A stretch of DNA of 64,000 bases from JAIBDK01 sp965261915 (GTDB taxonomy: Bacteria; Pseudomonadota; Gammaproteobacteria; Arenicellales; Poriferihabitantaceae), in assembly GCA_965261915.1 (NCBI GenBank), contig CBDHDW010000013.1:2232001-2296000 (forward strand). Direction: 5' to 3'. Below the pieces are notes generated by a model. It was not told where the DNA came from and made no database searches. It saw only the letters and a program-made list of their open reading frames with translations. Positions 8,882-17,189 of this stretch are shown here, in pieces; the stretch's first letter is position 1; every line of letters begins with the position of its first letter. Position numbers and translations under genes: made by a program.

Positions 8882-9139
8882 ATGAAAATAGCGTTTATCG
8901 GCATCGGCATTATGGGAAACCCGATGTGTGCCAATCTGCAGAACAGTGGTGAGCACGAAGTCATTGCTTTTGATGTTGATCGCGAGAAACTGGAAAATCT
9001 TCGAGCAGTTGGTGAAGCCGTTGCCGGCGTCGATCTGGTTATGACCTCGTTACCTGGGCCGAAACAAGTAGCGGATGTTGCGTTTTCACCCAATGGAATT
9101 TTTCATAACATTGACATCGGCGGAAGTTACCGATGCTGA
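8882..9139 (+). pseudogene. 3-hydroxyisobutyrate dehydrogenase-like, N-terminal fragment
   Basis: The 85-residue frame opens with MKIAFIGIGIMGNPM, the Rossmann GxGxMGxPM signature of the beta-hydroxyacid dehydrogenase family, and continues through AFDVDREKLENL and TSLPGPKQVADV. It then breaks where the family would enter the substrate domain, after about a third of the normal 290 residues. The next bases (9140-9238) read in another frame as EGVAHVCPGGGAVFG, which I cannot assign. A possible C-terminal piece of the same family lies at 10482-10581, after the Rieske gene. Confidence 0.75.
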
Positions 9140-9238
9140 AGGCGTTGCTCACGTTTGCCCCGGTGGAGGGGCTGTTTTTGGTGATAAGGAGTGGAGTCCG
9201 TACTCCGGGTTGCCAGTATAATCCCCTGAATATCGTTG

Positions 9239-10378
9239 ATGAATATGAGTAACCTTAACAATCCACTGCCGGCAGTAGGCAAATTCCACGATGACCCGGA
9301 TCAATCGTATACCCTGCCCGGGGTGTATTACTTTGACGAGGCTGTATATCAGTCGGAACTGCAAAATATTTTTTGTAGTAGTTGGCAGTATGTGTGCCAT
9401 GTAAGCAAGCTCGCACAACCAGGTGCCTATGCAGTACAGGATATTGGCGATCAGAGTGTTGTCGTCGTACGTGACCAGAAAGGCAAAATCAATGCTCACC
9501 ACAATGTATGCCGTCACCGTGCGCACAGATTACTGGAAGGGTCGGGGCAGACGGGGTCCGTGGTTGTCTGTCCATATCACAACTGGACGTATGCGCTGTC
9601 AGGCGAACTCAAATTTGCCCGACATAGTGAGGAAGTCGCAAACTTTGACAGATCCGAGTTTTGTCTAAAATCGGTGAGGGTGGAAGTTTTCTGTGGTTTC
9701 GTTTTCGTCAATCTGAACGATGCGGCAGAACCGCTGATTGATGGTCTTGAAGCGCTGGAATGGGAGATTCGGGAGTTAAGCCCACAGCTGGACGATCTGA
9801 AATTTTCATCGCTTCGGGAAATCCGCATTGCCGCAAACTGGAAAAATTCAGTGGAAAACTATTCCGAGTGCTATCACTGTCCAAACCAGCACCCGGGACT
9901 GGCAACGGGCTCTCTGGATATGGCATCATATCAAATTACCATACATGAAAAATTCCACAGCCACTCGAGTCTGGATGTTGGCGACAATACGGCGTATGCA
10001 AGAGAAGATGTCGTTGCCGATGGTGAGCGCGCTTTCGGTAGCTGGTTAATATGGCCAAACTTTGTTCTCGAGGTTTATCCCGGCGGATACATGAATGTGT
10101 TTCACCATTTACCCGAAGGGCCTGAGAAAACCGTACAGATTTGTGAGTGGTACTTTCCTTCAGAAACGCCAACCCCGGAACAGCAGGAAGCGATCGAATT
10201 CGTTGACGCAGTGCGGGATGAGGACATTCCGCTTTGTGAAACCGTTCAAAAAGGGTTGCACAGCCAGGGATACGATCAGGGTCGATTCATCGCCAACCAG
10301 AATCGAAGCTACTTTAGTGAACATGCGGTTCACGATTTCCAGAAAAAAGTGCTTATCGCTTTGGATATGTGGAAGTAG
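9239..10378 (+). CDS. Rieske non-heme iron oxygenase, alpha subunit
   Basis: Terminal oxygenase of the ring-hydroxylating/quaternary-amine oxygenase family. The Rieske 2Fe-2S ligands are C91, H93, C111 and H114 (NVCRHRAH and CPYHNW). The mononuclear iron site is in ENYSECYHCPNQHPG with H213 and H218 next to the NWKNSVEN bridge. The 379-residue length is normal. Sequence style resembles choline, glycine-betaine or carnitine oxygenases more than dioxygenases with beta subunits, but the substrate is not determinable. No reductase gene is adjacent, so electrons must come from a partner elsewhere. The start could be the ATG at 9239 or 9245; no strong ribosome site is visible. Confidence 0.88.
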   Translation: MNMSNLNNPLPAVGKFHDDPDQSYTLPGVYYFDEAVYQSELQNIFCSSWQYVCHVSKLAQPGAYAVQDIGDQSVVVVRDQKGKINAHHNVCRHRAHRLLEGSGQTGSVVVCPYHNWTYALSGELKFARHSEEVANFDRSEFCLKSVRVEVFCGFVFVNLNDAAEPLIDGLEALEWEIRELSPQLDDLKFSSLREIRIAANWKNSVENYSECYHCPNQHPGLATGSLDMASYQITIHEKFHSHSSLDVGDNTAYAREDVVADGERAFGSWLIWPNFVLEVYPGGYMNVFHHLPEGPEKTVQICEWYFPSETPTPEQQEAIEFVDAVRDEDIPLCETVQKGLHSQGYDQGRFIANQNRSYFSEHAVHDFQKKVLIALDMWK

Positions 10379-10481
10379 TTTCAAAATGTTCCGACATCTC
10401 GTCAGACAGCGGACAACAACCCGTTTCTTCACGACGGCACTACCTACGGGAAAGACCTCGCTGACGCGACAAAAAACAGAT

Positions 10482-10581
10482 GAGCGAACTTGGCGTAGTC
10501 GAGTCGATGTACGAAGCAATTGTTTCTGGGCAGGATGAGTATTCTGAAATTGTCGGAAAAATGCAGTCCGCTGAGATTTAG
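10482..10581 (+). pseudogene. Probable C-terminal scrap of a hydroxyacid dehydrogenase
   Basis: After the Rieske stop an uninterrupted frame reads QMSELGVVESMYEAIVSGQ followed by DEYSEIVGKMQSAEI and a stop at 10579-10581. This pattern resembles the last helix of 3-hydroxyisobutyrate dehydrogenases (a GL-x-MYxxAxxxG-D-x-S block). A different frame just upstream reads TTYGKDLADATK, which would be the KDL helix. The two are joined by a deletion or frameshift. Its stop overlaps the convergent stop of nagZ. The assignment is from short similarity only. Confidence 0.4.
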
Positions 10582-11594
10582 CAGAAAGCCGCTAACTTTT
10601 CTCTTATCGGTTCCAGATCACGGGCAGGTTCACCCGGTCGGCCGCGCATTGCCTCGATACGTTTTGGGTCAAGAACATAATTTTCTGCAATTGAGTTGGC
10701 GGCTGCAATTGCGGCATCGGGATCATTGCAAATTAGCGCCATATCACAACCGGCATCGAGCGCAAGCTCGCATCGCCGAAGCGGAGAACCAACGCCGACC
10801 GCACCTTTCATGGTTAAATCGTCGCTAAATATCACCCCTTCAAACCCCAAGGTTTCTCTGAGTAACGAGCGGAGCCAAAATGAAGAGTAGGTTGGTAATG
10901 ATGAGTCTATTTCGGGGAAGGATATATGCGCAGTCATTACCCCGCCAAGGCGATGAGCCAGTTTTTCAAAAGGAACCAAATCGCAGCTTTGTAAATCAGA
11001 TAATGGGCGATGGTCGACCGGTAGGCCGGTGTGTGAATCTGCTACCACGCCGCCGTGCCCGGGAAAGTGTTTACCTGTGGCGGACATACCTGCGCGATTC
11101 ATACCATCGACAAAAGCACCCGCAAGTTCGGTTATCGCGTAAGGGTTATGATGAAATCCGCGATCACCAATAACCTGGCTATTCAGGTCAACACAATCCA
11201 GTACGGGAGCAAAGCTGAAATCTATTCCAGTTGCCGCCACCTCTGACGCCATTACCATTCCTGCACTCTCGCATAGCGCAGTCGCCCGCTTTGGATCATC
11301 GTCAAAAATACTGCTGAAACTGTACATTGCCGGTAGATTGAAAAAGCCTTCCCTGAAACGTTGTACGCGTCCCCCTTCCTGATCCACAGCGATGAGCAGC
11401 GAAGGGTTACGCAGTGACTTTATCTCTGTAACAAGCGCCATTAGTTGGTTTTTGGATTCATAATTTCGACTGAATAAAATCACTGCTCCCACAGCGGCTT
11501 GATTCAGCAAGGCAATATCCTGTTGCGCCAATGAGGTGCCAACGACATCGATCATTAGTGGCCCAAGCGGTATATTCAGTGTTTTTCTAGGCAT
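10578..11594 (-). CDS. nagZ: Beta-N-acetylhexosaminidase (peptidoglycan recycling)
   Basis: Cytosolic family-3 glycoside hydrolase that removes GlcNAc from anhydro-muropeptides during cell-wall recycling; its product feeds AmpR-type beta-lactamase induction where that exists. The 338-residue protein has AVDQEGGRVQRF (residues 69-80), the KHFPGHG block (175-181) with DSHTGLP carrying the catalytic His, and the nucleophile segment FSDDLTMKGA. There is no signal peptide. It is the last gene of a seven-gene minus-strand run and overlaps the L,D-transpeptidase gene by 8 bp. Confidence 0.95.
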   Translation of the reverse strand: MPRKTLNIPLGPLMIDVVGTSLAQQDIALLNQAAVGAVILFSRNYESKNQLMALVTEIKSLRNPSLLIAVDQEGGRVQRFREGFFNLPAMYSFSSIFDDDPKRATALCESAGMVMASEVAATGIDFSFAPVLDCVDLNSQVIGDRGFHHNPYAITELAGAFVDGMNRAGMSATGKHFPGHGGVVADSHTGLPVDHRPLSDLQSCDLVPFEKLAHRLGGVMTAHISFPEIDSSLPTYSSFWLRSLLRETLGFEGVIFSDDLTMKGAVGVGSPLRRCELALDAGCDMALICNDPDAAIAAANSIAENYVLDPKRIEAMRGRPGEPARDLEPIREKLAAFC

Positions 11595-12069
11595 GGATTA
11601 ATACGGGTGTTCCCACCGAGACCCGGTTAAAAATTTGGAGTAGCTCAGCATTTCGCATACGAATGCAGCCGTGCGAACCGGGAGCGCCCATTTCAACTTC
11701 ATCGGGTGTTCCGTGAATATATACATAACGGCGCATGGTGTCGACATTTCCCAGACGATTGAATCCCGGCTCACAGCCACTGAGCCATAAAATTCTCGTC
11801 AAAATCCAGTCACGACCAGGTTGTTGGTCACGCATACCGGTCTCATAAACTTCACCGCTCGAACGTCTTCCCCGAAACACGGTATTAACGGCTTCTCCGT
11901 CACCAATTTTTGCACGAATAATGTGCTTACCCATTGGTGTGCAGCCGCTGTCGTTTTCCTGTCCGGGGCCGTTTGCCGCGGTTGAGACCAGATACCGGTA
12001 AAGCCTGTTACCATCGCCTGAAAGCAAGCTAAGCGATTGTGCTGAAATATCAATCCGGATTGAAAGCAT
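11587..12069 (-). CDS. L,D-transpeptidase (YkuD domain) without signal peptide
   Basis: A 160-residue protein that is almost entirely one YkuD domain. The catalytic block is YIHGTPDE (H119) and GSHGCIRMRN (C135), as in enzymes that make 3-3 peptidoglycan crosslinks or attach lipoproteins. There is no visible signal peptide or membrane segment, which is odd for a periplasmic enzyme, although this short form next to nagZ occurs in other gammaproteobacteria and some may act on cytosolic muropeptides (inference). It sits 2 bp after the phosphatase gene and overlaps nagZ by 8 bp. Confidence 0.9.
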   Translation of the reverse strand: MLSIRIDISAQSLSLLSGDGNRLYRYLVSTAANGPGQENDSGCTPMGKHIIRAKIGDGEAVNTVFRGRRSSGEVYETGMRDQQPGRDWILTRILWLSGCEPGFNRLGNVDTMRRYVYIHGTPDEVEMGAPGSHGCIRMRNAELLQIFNRVSVGTPVLIHA

Positions 12070-12071
12070 GA

Positions 12072-12542
12072 TCAGGACGACAGCGCCTTCAACAGCTGTT
12101 TGCAGCTGTCCTCGATCATATCCAGAACATCCTCAAAACCGTGATGACCCCCATAGTAAGGGTCGGGGACTTCTCGTTCGTCATATTGGCTGGAAAATTC
12201 CAGCAACAGTTTAATTTTTTGTGACTGTTCCAGCGTTGCCATGTTTGTAAGGTGATTCAGATTGTTGTCATCCATGGCAATAATCAGGTCAAACTCTTCG
12301 AAATCAGTTTTGGTAAATTGACGTGCCCTGAGTGTGGACAGGTCTATACCGCTGGATTTAGCAGCCTGTTGCGCGCGCCTATCGGGCGGGGAGCCGACAT
12401 GCCAGCCACCAGTACCTGCTGAATCAATTTCAAACTGATCGCTCAGTCCGCAGTCTTCCACAATACGTCGGAAAACACCTTCAGCGCTTGGTGATCGACA
12501 AATGTTTCCCATACAGACAAATAAAATACGATGTTGTTTCAT
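12072..12542 (-). CDS. Low-molecular-weight protein-tyrosine phosphatase
   Basis: A 156-residue member of the LMW-PTP family. The P-loop C10-MGNIC-R16-S is followed by the usual PSAEGVF helix, and the general-acid Asp is D127 in VPDPYYGG. Bacterial members dephosphorylate tyrosine kinases that control capsule export, or arginine-phosphate in some species; no such kinase gene is visible here. It starts 3 bp after the spoT stop and ends 2 bp before the L,D-transpeptidase gene, so it is part of the same transcript. Confidence 0.93.
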   Translation of the reverse strand: MKQHRILFVCMGNICRSPSAEGVFRRIVEDCGLSDQFEIDSAGTGGWHVGSPPDRRAQQAAKSSGIDLSTLRARQFTKTDFEEFDLIIAMDDNNLNHLTNMATLEQSQKIKLLLEFSSQYDEREVPDPYYGGHHGFEDVLDMIEDSCKQLLKALSS

Positions 12543-12545
12543 GGG

Positions 12546-14744
12546 TTATTTTCTGGCAACTTTTATTACCGTCGGCTCGCCGTGTATTTGCCGAATAATG
12601 GTGGCGAGATTGTCGCGATTGGCGACTTCGATAACAAAGATCATTACCGAAGAAGACTGGTGGAATTGATCAACGCTGACATTGTTTATATTGGAGTTGT
12701 GCTCGGCGATAATATTACTTACCGTCGCCAATGCCCCGGGTTCATTGTGGGTTTCAACCTCGAGTTCAACCTGAAATTGCCCGCTAATGGTTTCTGACCA
12801 GATGAGATGAAAATAATTATCGGGGTGGCGCAGGATATTTTTACTGTTAACGCAATTTGAACGATGTATGACGAGCCCGCGGCCACTGGTTGCAGTGCCG
12901 ATGATTTTATCTCCTGGGATAGGGTGACAGCAGTTGGCGTAATTAACCAATAATCGTTCGGTGCCTTCAATCGTCAGCGTGGAACGTTTGTTATCTGGCG
13001 GGTCTGTCTTGGTAGACGATTCGGCGATCATCTGTTTGGCGACCAGAATAGGGAGGCGTTTGCCAAACCCGATATCGATTAACAACTGCTCCCAATCCTT
13101 CAGCTCAAGATGCTTGAGTAGATTGACTTTATGTTCACTCGGAATGCGCATTCTGCGGTAACCTTGATTGCTTAGCGCTGTTCGCAGTAGCTTTCCACCC
13201 AGTTTCAGAGACTCCTTCTCTTTTTGTTGGTTGAGGAAATGTCGAATAGATGCACGAGCTTTCGCGGTAACTGCGTAGTCGAGCCATGATGGAATCGGTC
13301 GAGCTTTGCGAGATGTTTTGATCTCTACATGATCACCGTTGCTGGGTTTTTCATGCAAAGGAACAATGACATCATTGATAGATGCCCCGATACACCGATC
13401 ACCAACATCAGAATGCACTGCATAAGCAAAATCGAGCGCAGTCGAACCCCTGGGCAAGCGCTTGATATCGCCCTTTGGAGTGAAGACATACACTTCATCT
13501 GGAAACAGGTCGGCCTTTAAGTGTTCCAGATACTCACCCGAATCCGCCGACATGTGTTGTGCTTCGAGAAAACTGTCTAACCATTGTTGAGCGAGCTGTT
13601 GCGGTGCGTGTTCACCCGTTGTATCGGTTTTGTAAAGCCAATGCGACGCGACACCTTTTTCCGCGGTACGATGCATGGACTGACTTCTGATTTGCACTTC
13701 TACGGCTTGTCCGAATGGCCCTACCACAACAGTGTGCAACGATTGGTAACCGTTAATTTTGGGAATCGCAATGTAATCTTTAAAACTTTCCGGTCTGGGC
13801 TTGTACAGTTGGTGAATGATACCCAGTGCCTGGTAGCAATCCGGTCGCCTTTCGGTAATCACACGAATGGCATTAATATCCTTCACATCTTTTAACCTCA
13901 GTTTCTTGCGCTGCATCTTGTGATAAATGTTAAACACATTTTTCTCGCGACCGTAGACTTCGCCGATCAAGCCATTGGCTTTTAGTTTTTCGCGGATCTT
14001 CTCACAGACTTCGGGAACGACAGGCTTTCTGCCCCGTTTCGATGTCTTAATGCGTTTCTCTATGGCATCATATCGTCTTGGGTATAGGTTTAATAAACCC
14101 AGATCCTCAAGGCTCTGCGCCAATTCCCGCATCCCCAATCGGTTTGCCATGGGTGCGTAGATCTCGAGTGTTTGTCGAGCAATGCGACGTTTTCTGTCCT
14201 TATCAAGCGACTCCAGGGTGTGCATATTATGCAGCCGGTCTGCGAGTTTGATGATGACGACCCTGATATCCTTGGCCATCGCCATGAACATTTTTCGAAA
14301 CGATGCGGCTTCGGCGTGTTCACGAGACTGGATCTCAAGTTGACTGACTTTACTAACGCCGTCAACCAGGCTGGCAATATCCTGGCCGAATATTTCGGCG
14401 AGTTGCTCGAGTGAAGTATCAGTGTCTTCTACGACATCATGGAGAATCGCGGCGATGATTGTGCGACTGTCCATACGCATCTCGCCAAGCAGCCGCGCCA
14501 CGGCGATAGGGTGATAAATATAATCTTCGCCGCTTTTTCGTTTTTGTCCCTTATGTGCTTCTGCGCTGTAGATGGTGGCGTTATAAACATCAAATATCGC
14601 ACCTTCATCAAGATAGCTTTCTAGCGTCCCGCCCAGTTCACTGACCAGGGTATCATTGTCTGGAATCGCAGAATCATTCTGCGGCTCCAGAAGATCACTC
14701 AGGTTTTTCTTCCACCTCTGAGTCAGCGCCAGTTTGGTTGCCAT
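12546..14744 (-). CDS. spoT: Bifunctional (p)ppGpp synthase/hydrolase SpoT
   Basis: A 732-residue RelA/SpoT protein. The N-terminal HD hydrolase domain is intact: YIYHPIAVARLLG, AILHDVVEDTD and IKLADRLHNM. The synthetase domain follows with RLKDVKDINAIRVI, KINGYQSLHTVVVG and the VEVQIRSQSMH block. Then come TGS (YVFTPKGDIKRLP), a zinc/CC region with NCCHPIPGD, and a C-terminal ACT domain (EVETHNEPGALATVSNIIAE). It makes and breaks the stringent-response alarmone in the cytosol. The ATG used here overlaps the 3' end of rpoZ by 50 bp; there is no other ATG before the HD core, but a later GTG is possible. Confidence 0.95.
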   Translation of the reverse strand: MATKLALTQRWKKNLSDLLEPQNDSAIPDNDTLVSELGGTLESYLDEGAIFDVYNATIYSAEAHKGQKRKSGEDYIYHPIAVARLLGEMRMDSRTIIAAILHDVVEDTDTSLEQLAEIFGQDIASLVDGVSKVSQLEIQSREHAEAASFRKMFMAMAKDIRVVIIKLADRLHNMHTLESLDKDRKRRIARQTLEIYAPMANRLGMRELAQSLEDLGLLNLYPRRYDAIEKRIKTSKRGRKPVVPEVCEKIREKLKANGLIGEVYGREKNVFNIYHKMQRKKLRLKDVKDINAIRVITERRPDCYQALGIIHQLYKPRPESFKDYIAIPKINGYQSLHTVVVGPFGQAVEVQIRSQSMHRTAEKGVASHWLYKTDTTGEHAPQQLAQQWLDSFLEAQHMSADSGEYLEHLKADLFPDEVYVFTPKGDIKRLPRGSTALDFAYAVHSDVGDRCIGASINDVIVPLHEKPSNGDHVEIKTSRKARPIPSWLDYAVTAKARASIRHFLNQQKEKESLKLGGKLLRTALSNQGYRRMRIPSEHKVNLLKHLELKDWEQLLIDIGFGKRLPILVAKQMIAESSTKTDPPDNKRSTLTIEGTERLLVNYANCCHPIPGDKIIGTATSGRGLVIHRSNCVNSKNILRHPDNYFHLIWSETISGQFQVELEVETHNEPGALATVSNIIAEHNSNINNVSVDQFHQSSSVMIFVIEVANRDNLATIIRQIHGEPTVIKVARK

Positions 14745-15045
14745 CAGAGCCCTCGAGCATTGCTAATCGGATTGCTTCCTCTACTGCAGCATCATCCATT
14801 TCAATCATTCCGCCGTCGTCATCAAATTCCAGTCCTGGCAGGGAAACTTCCTCTTCCAGAATAGATGGGCCAATCAGTCCTTCGGCAATTTCTCGCAGAG
14901 CGATAACCGTTGGCTTGTCATTGTCTGAGTTGACCAGCGGTTCAGCCCCCAGAATGAGCTGTCGTGCGCGTTTGGTTGCGACCAGTACCAGTTGAAAACG
15001 GTTGTCGACATGATCAAGACAGTCTGTAACAGTTATTCGTGCCAT
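14695..15045 (-). CDS. rpoZ: RNA polymerase omega subunit
   Basis: Omega helps fold and protect the beta' subunit and forms part of the ppGpp site on RNA polymerase. MARITVTDCLDHVDNRFQLV and LVATKRARQL are the classic N-terminal block. The protein has 116 residues, longer than the 91 of E. coli, because of an acidic C-terminal tail (LEFDDDGGMIEMDD and SEVEEKPE). It lies 27 bp after gmk and its last 50 bp overlap the start of spoT. The gmk-rpoZ-spoT order is standard for gammaproteobacteria. Confidence 0.95.
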   Translation of the reverse strand: MARITVTDCLDHVDNRFQLVLVATKRARQLILGAEPLVNSDNDKPTVIALREIAEGLIGPSILEEEVSLPGLEFDDDGGMIEMDDAAVEEAIRLAMLEGSDGNQTGADSEVEEKPE

Positions 15046-15072
15046 TTGTAAAACCTCGTAAAAATTAAAATA

Positions 15073-15651
15073 TCAGTGTTCCAGGGATCCGCGATTACGC
15101 AGGATATCATCGAGCTGATTCGCAGTATCGTCAAAATTATCATTGGTAATGATGATGTCAAATTCATCTTTGTGACTCATTTGATCTTCTGCATCACGCA
15201 TACGCCGGGCGATAACCTGATCACTATCCTGGCGTCGTTCACGTAATCGTCTTTCCAGCGCTTCCATGGACGGCGGCATTACAAATACCGATATCGCCTC
15301 GGCAAACTTTTTGCGGACATTTCGTGCACCTTGCCAGTCAATGTCCAGAATAGCATGCTTGCCGGCTAAAATCAGTTTTTCCATCGCTTTAGTTGACGTT
15401 CCATAGTCGTGATCAAAAACGGTGGCGTATTCAACGAAATCATTGTCTTCGATCATCCGTTCAAATTCGCTTTTGTCGACAAAATAATAGTGCACACCGT
15501 CTTCTTCTCCGGGACGTTGTTCGCGGGTGGTATGCGAAATCGTAATTTCCACATCATCCCGCATGGCTACCAACGCACGCGCCAGGCTGGTTTTGCCTCC
15601 GCCGGAAGGTGCTGACAACACAAGAATGATGGGCTTTGACTGTTCGCTCAT
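15073..15651 (-). CDS. gmk: Guanylate kinase
   Basis: Phosphorylates GMP to GDP, and so feeds both nucleic acid and (p)ppGpp synthesis. The 192-residue protein has the P-loop SAPSGGGKTSL (residues 13-23), the GMP-binding SHTTREQRPGEEDGVHY and YGTS blocks, DIDWQGARNVR, and the RLRERRQDSDQVIARRM lid. Length is slightly under the family mean of about 205. It overlaps yicC by 4 bp and precedes rpoZ by 27 bp. Confidence 0.96.
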   Translation of the reverse strand: MSEQSKPIILVLSAPSGGGKTSLARALVAMRDDVEITISHTTREQRPGEEDGVHYYFVDKSEFERMIEDNDFVEYATVFDHDYGTSTKAMEKLILAGKHAILDIDWQGARNVRKKFAEAISVFVMPPSMEALERRLRERRQDSDQVIARRMRDAEDQMSHKDEFDIIITNDNFDDTANQLDDILRNRGSLEH

Positions 15652-16514
15652 TCGATGTTTTGTACCTGTTCCCGCATTTGATCAATTAATACTTTCAAAT
15701 CAATTGAGGCATTGGTCATGCGTTCGTCAATTGATTTCGATCCCAGTGTATTGGCCTCGCGGTTTAGTTCCTGCATGAGAAAATCGAGGTTTCTGCCTTT
15801 TGGTTTTTTAGCGTTAACCAGTTTTCGGGTTTCGGTGAGATGAGTAGCCAGCCGGTCGAGTTCCTCGACCACATCGCTGCGCGTCAAAAGTATGGCAATT
15901 TCCTGGGCCATTCTGTCGGTGTCAACATTGACGGCTATTTCGTCCACACGCTTTTGCCATTTTTGTCGAATCTTTGCCTGAATATCGGCAATGTTCTCAA
16001 CAAATCCGGCGTGAATGGCTTCGCACTGCGAGACCTTCTCGAGGATAATTTCCCCTAGCCGCCCGCCTTCGCGCTTGCGCTCCTCAACCAACGACTGAAG
16101 AGCGGTATTCAACGTTGTAAGGCAATGTTCACGACGTTCCCCGATATCGCTTGCGGCATCTTTGATGACACCGGGCCAGCGCAAAATATCAGTACTGGAT
16201 GCAGCACCGACACCGGGATTTTGTTCTTCGATCTGGCGTAGAATTTGCGCAACCCTGTTCGCCAAATCGCCATCGATTGCCAAATCCTTACTGCCCGTAG
16301 CCAGATTTTCAAGCTTAAGTTGAGCATCCACTCGGCCGCGACTCAGTTTTGATGAGATTTGTTGGCGACAGGCTGAATCCAGATGGCGCAATTCATCGGC
16401 AAGTTTGAGATTGATATCCAAGTATCGATGATTCACCGTCCGAATCTCCCAAATCAGCAGGCAATCCGAAAGTTCTTGTTCACCGCGCGCAAATGCAGTC
16501 ATGCTAATGGTCAT
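15648..16514 (-). CDS. yicC: YicC-family endoribonuclease
   Basis: A 288-residue YicC/YloC protein. It starts MTISMTAFARGEQE and has the family's NHRYLDINLKLADELR block, the central helical region, and the closing GRNLDFLMQELNREANTLGSKS segment ahead of DLKVLIDQMREQVQNIE. E. coli YicC is an endoribonuclease that acts on small RNAs such as RyhB and is linked to stress survival. It is the first gene of the tight minus-strand run down to nagZ, overlapping gmk by 4 bp. The upstream 675 bp hold a MITE-like element and repeats. Confidence 0.93.
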   Translation of the reverse strand: MTISMTAFARGEQELSDCLLIWEIRTVNHRYLDINLKLADELRHLDSACRQQISSKLSRGRVDAQLKLENLATGSKDLAIDGDLANRVAQILRQIEEQNPGVGAASSTDILRWPGVIKDAASDIGERREHCLTTLNTALQSLVEERKREGGRLGEIILEKVSQCEAIHAGFVENIADIQAKIRQKWQKRVDEIAVNVDTDRMAQEIAILLTRSDVVEELDRLATHLTETRKLVNAKKPKGRNLDFLMQELNREANTLGSKSIDERMTNASIDLKVLIDQMREQVQNIE

Positions 16515-16730
16515 AGGCTAAATCCGGATATTTGCATGGTTTATACAGTTGCCGATTGGAGGGCTGAATTTTGGGGGTCACGATTGTATTCAGTCGGGTA
16601 TCTGCCTGCAATTAGAATTCAACGAAAATTGTCAACCCAAAGCTCAAATGTCCCTTTTTTTGTATTCATTATAGGGTGTAGTTGGCTGAAGAACTGACGG
16701 CAGGGGGATTATCAAGCAAGCCCCGCTTCC

Positions 16731-16887
16731 GAGACTGTGCAAAAACCCAATACTTGTCATTCCCGCGACATTTGTCATTGCCGCGACATTTGTCATTGCC
16801 GCGAAAGCGGGAATCCAGTAAACCAGCCAAACCCGCAAGGGTTTTCCACCTGTAACGCGACCTGGAGAGGGTTTCTTGCACAGTCTC
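16731..16887. mobile_element. MITE-like element with GAGACTGTGCAA ends
   Basis: A 157-bp segment bounded by inverted ends, GAGACTGTGCAAAAACCC at 16731 and, reversed, GAGACTGTGCAAGAAACCC ending at 16887. It carries no gene. Inside are three 18-bp tandem units beginning ACTTGTCATTCCCGCGAC at 16752 and ending at 16805. The terminal GAGAC...TTGCA-like pattern recalls the ends of the IS5-like remnant at 5571, which suggests a non-autonomous element moved by a related transposase. No clear target duplication is visible. It occupies most of the yicC to kinase gap. Confidence 0.6.
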
Positions 16888-16941
16888 TTAGGTCTTGATA
16901 AAGAGAGTTGACTGGATTCCTGCTTCCGCAGGAATGACGGC
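16752..16941. repeat. REP-like palindromic repeats
   Basis: Three 18-bp direct units (16752-16769, 16770-16787, 16788-16805) run into AAGCGGGAATCCAG, completing a CCCGCGAAAGCGGGAAT-type palindrome. A second palindrome, ATTCCTGCTTCCGCAGGAAT, lies at about 16916-16935, outside the MITE-like ends. Units of this CATTCCCGCGAAAGCGGGAAT kind are dispersed in many proteobacterial genomes. Apart from these repeats I see no gene in 16515-17189. Confidence 0.65.
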
Positions 16942-17189
16942 TTTGGGCTAACAGAATTCACCGAAAACCTGTAAAATCAGCCGGAAAACATTATACTGGT
17001 CCAGTCTGTAATTTTGTTTGCAGTGAGTTTGTGGGCTTCAATTCAAAAACAAACCAAAAACGCTTTATCGGAGGCCATTTAGTCGCGGAAAATTTTCGGC
17101 GCAGCGTATTGCTGTTGTCGATTATTCGCAGTTATGAATGGGTTTTTAGCCAATGTGCTACCAAATCGTAGCGATAACAAGGGAAATTT

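Noticed and set aside
9140..9238. Frame reading EGVAHVCPGGGAVFG after the dehydrogenase fragment
   Set aside because: Looks coding-like, but it is too short to assign and has no start; not listed as a gene.
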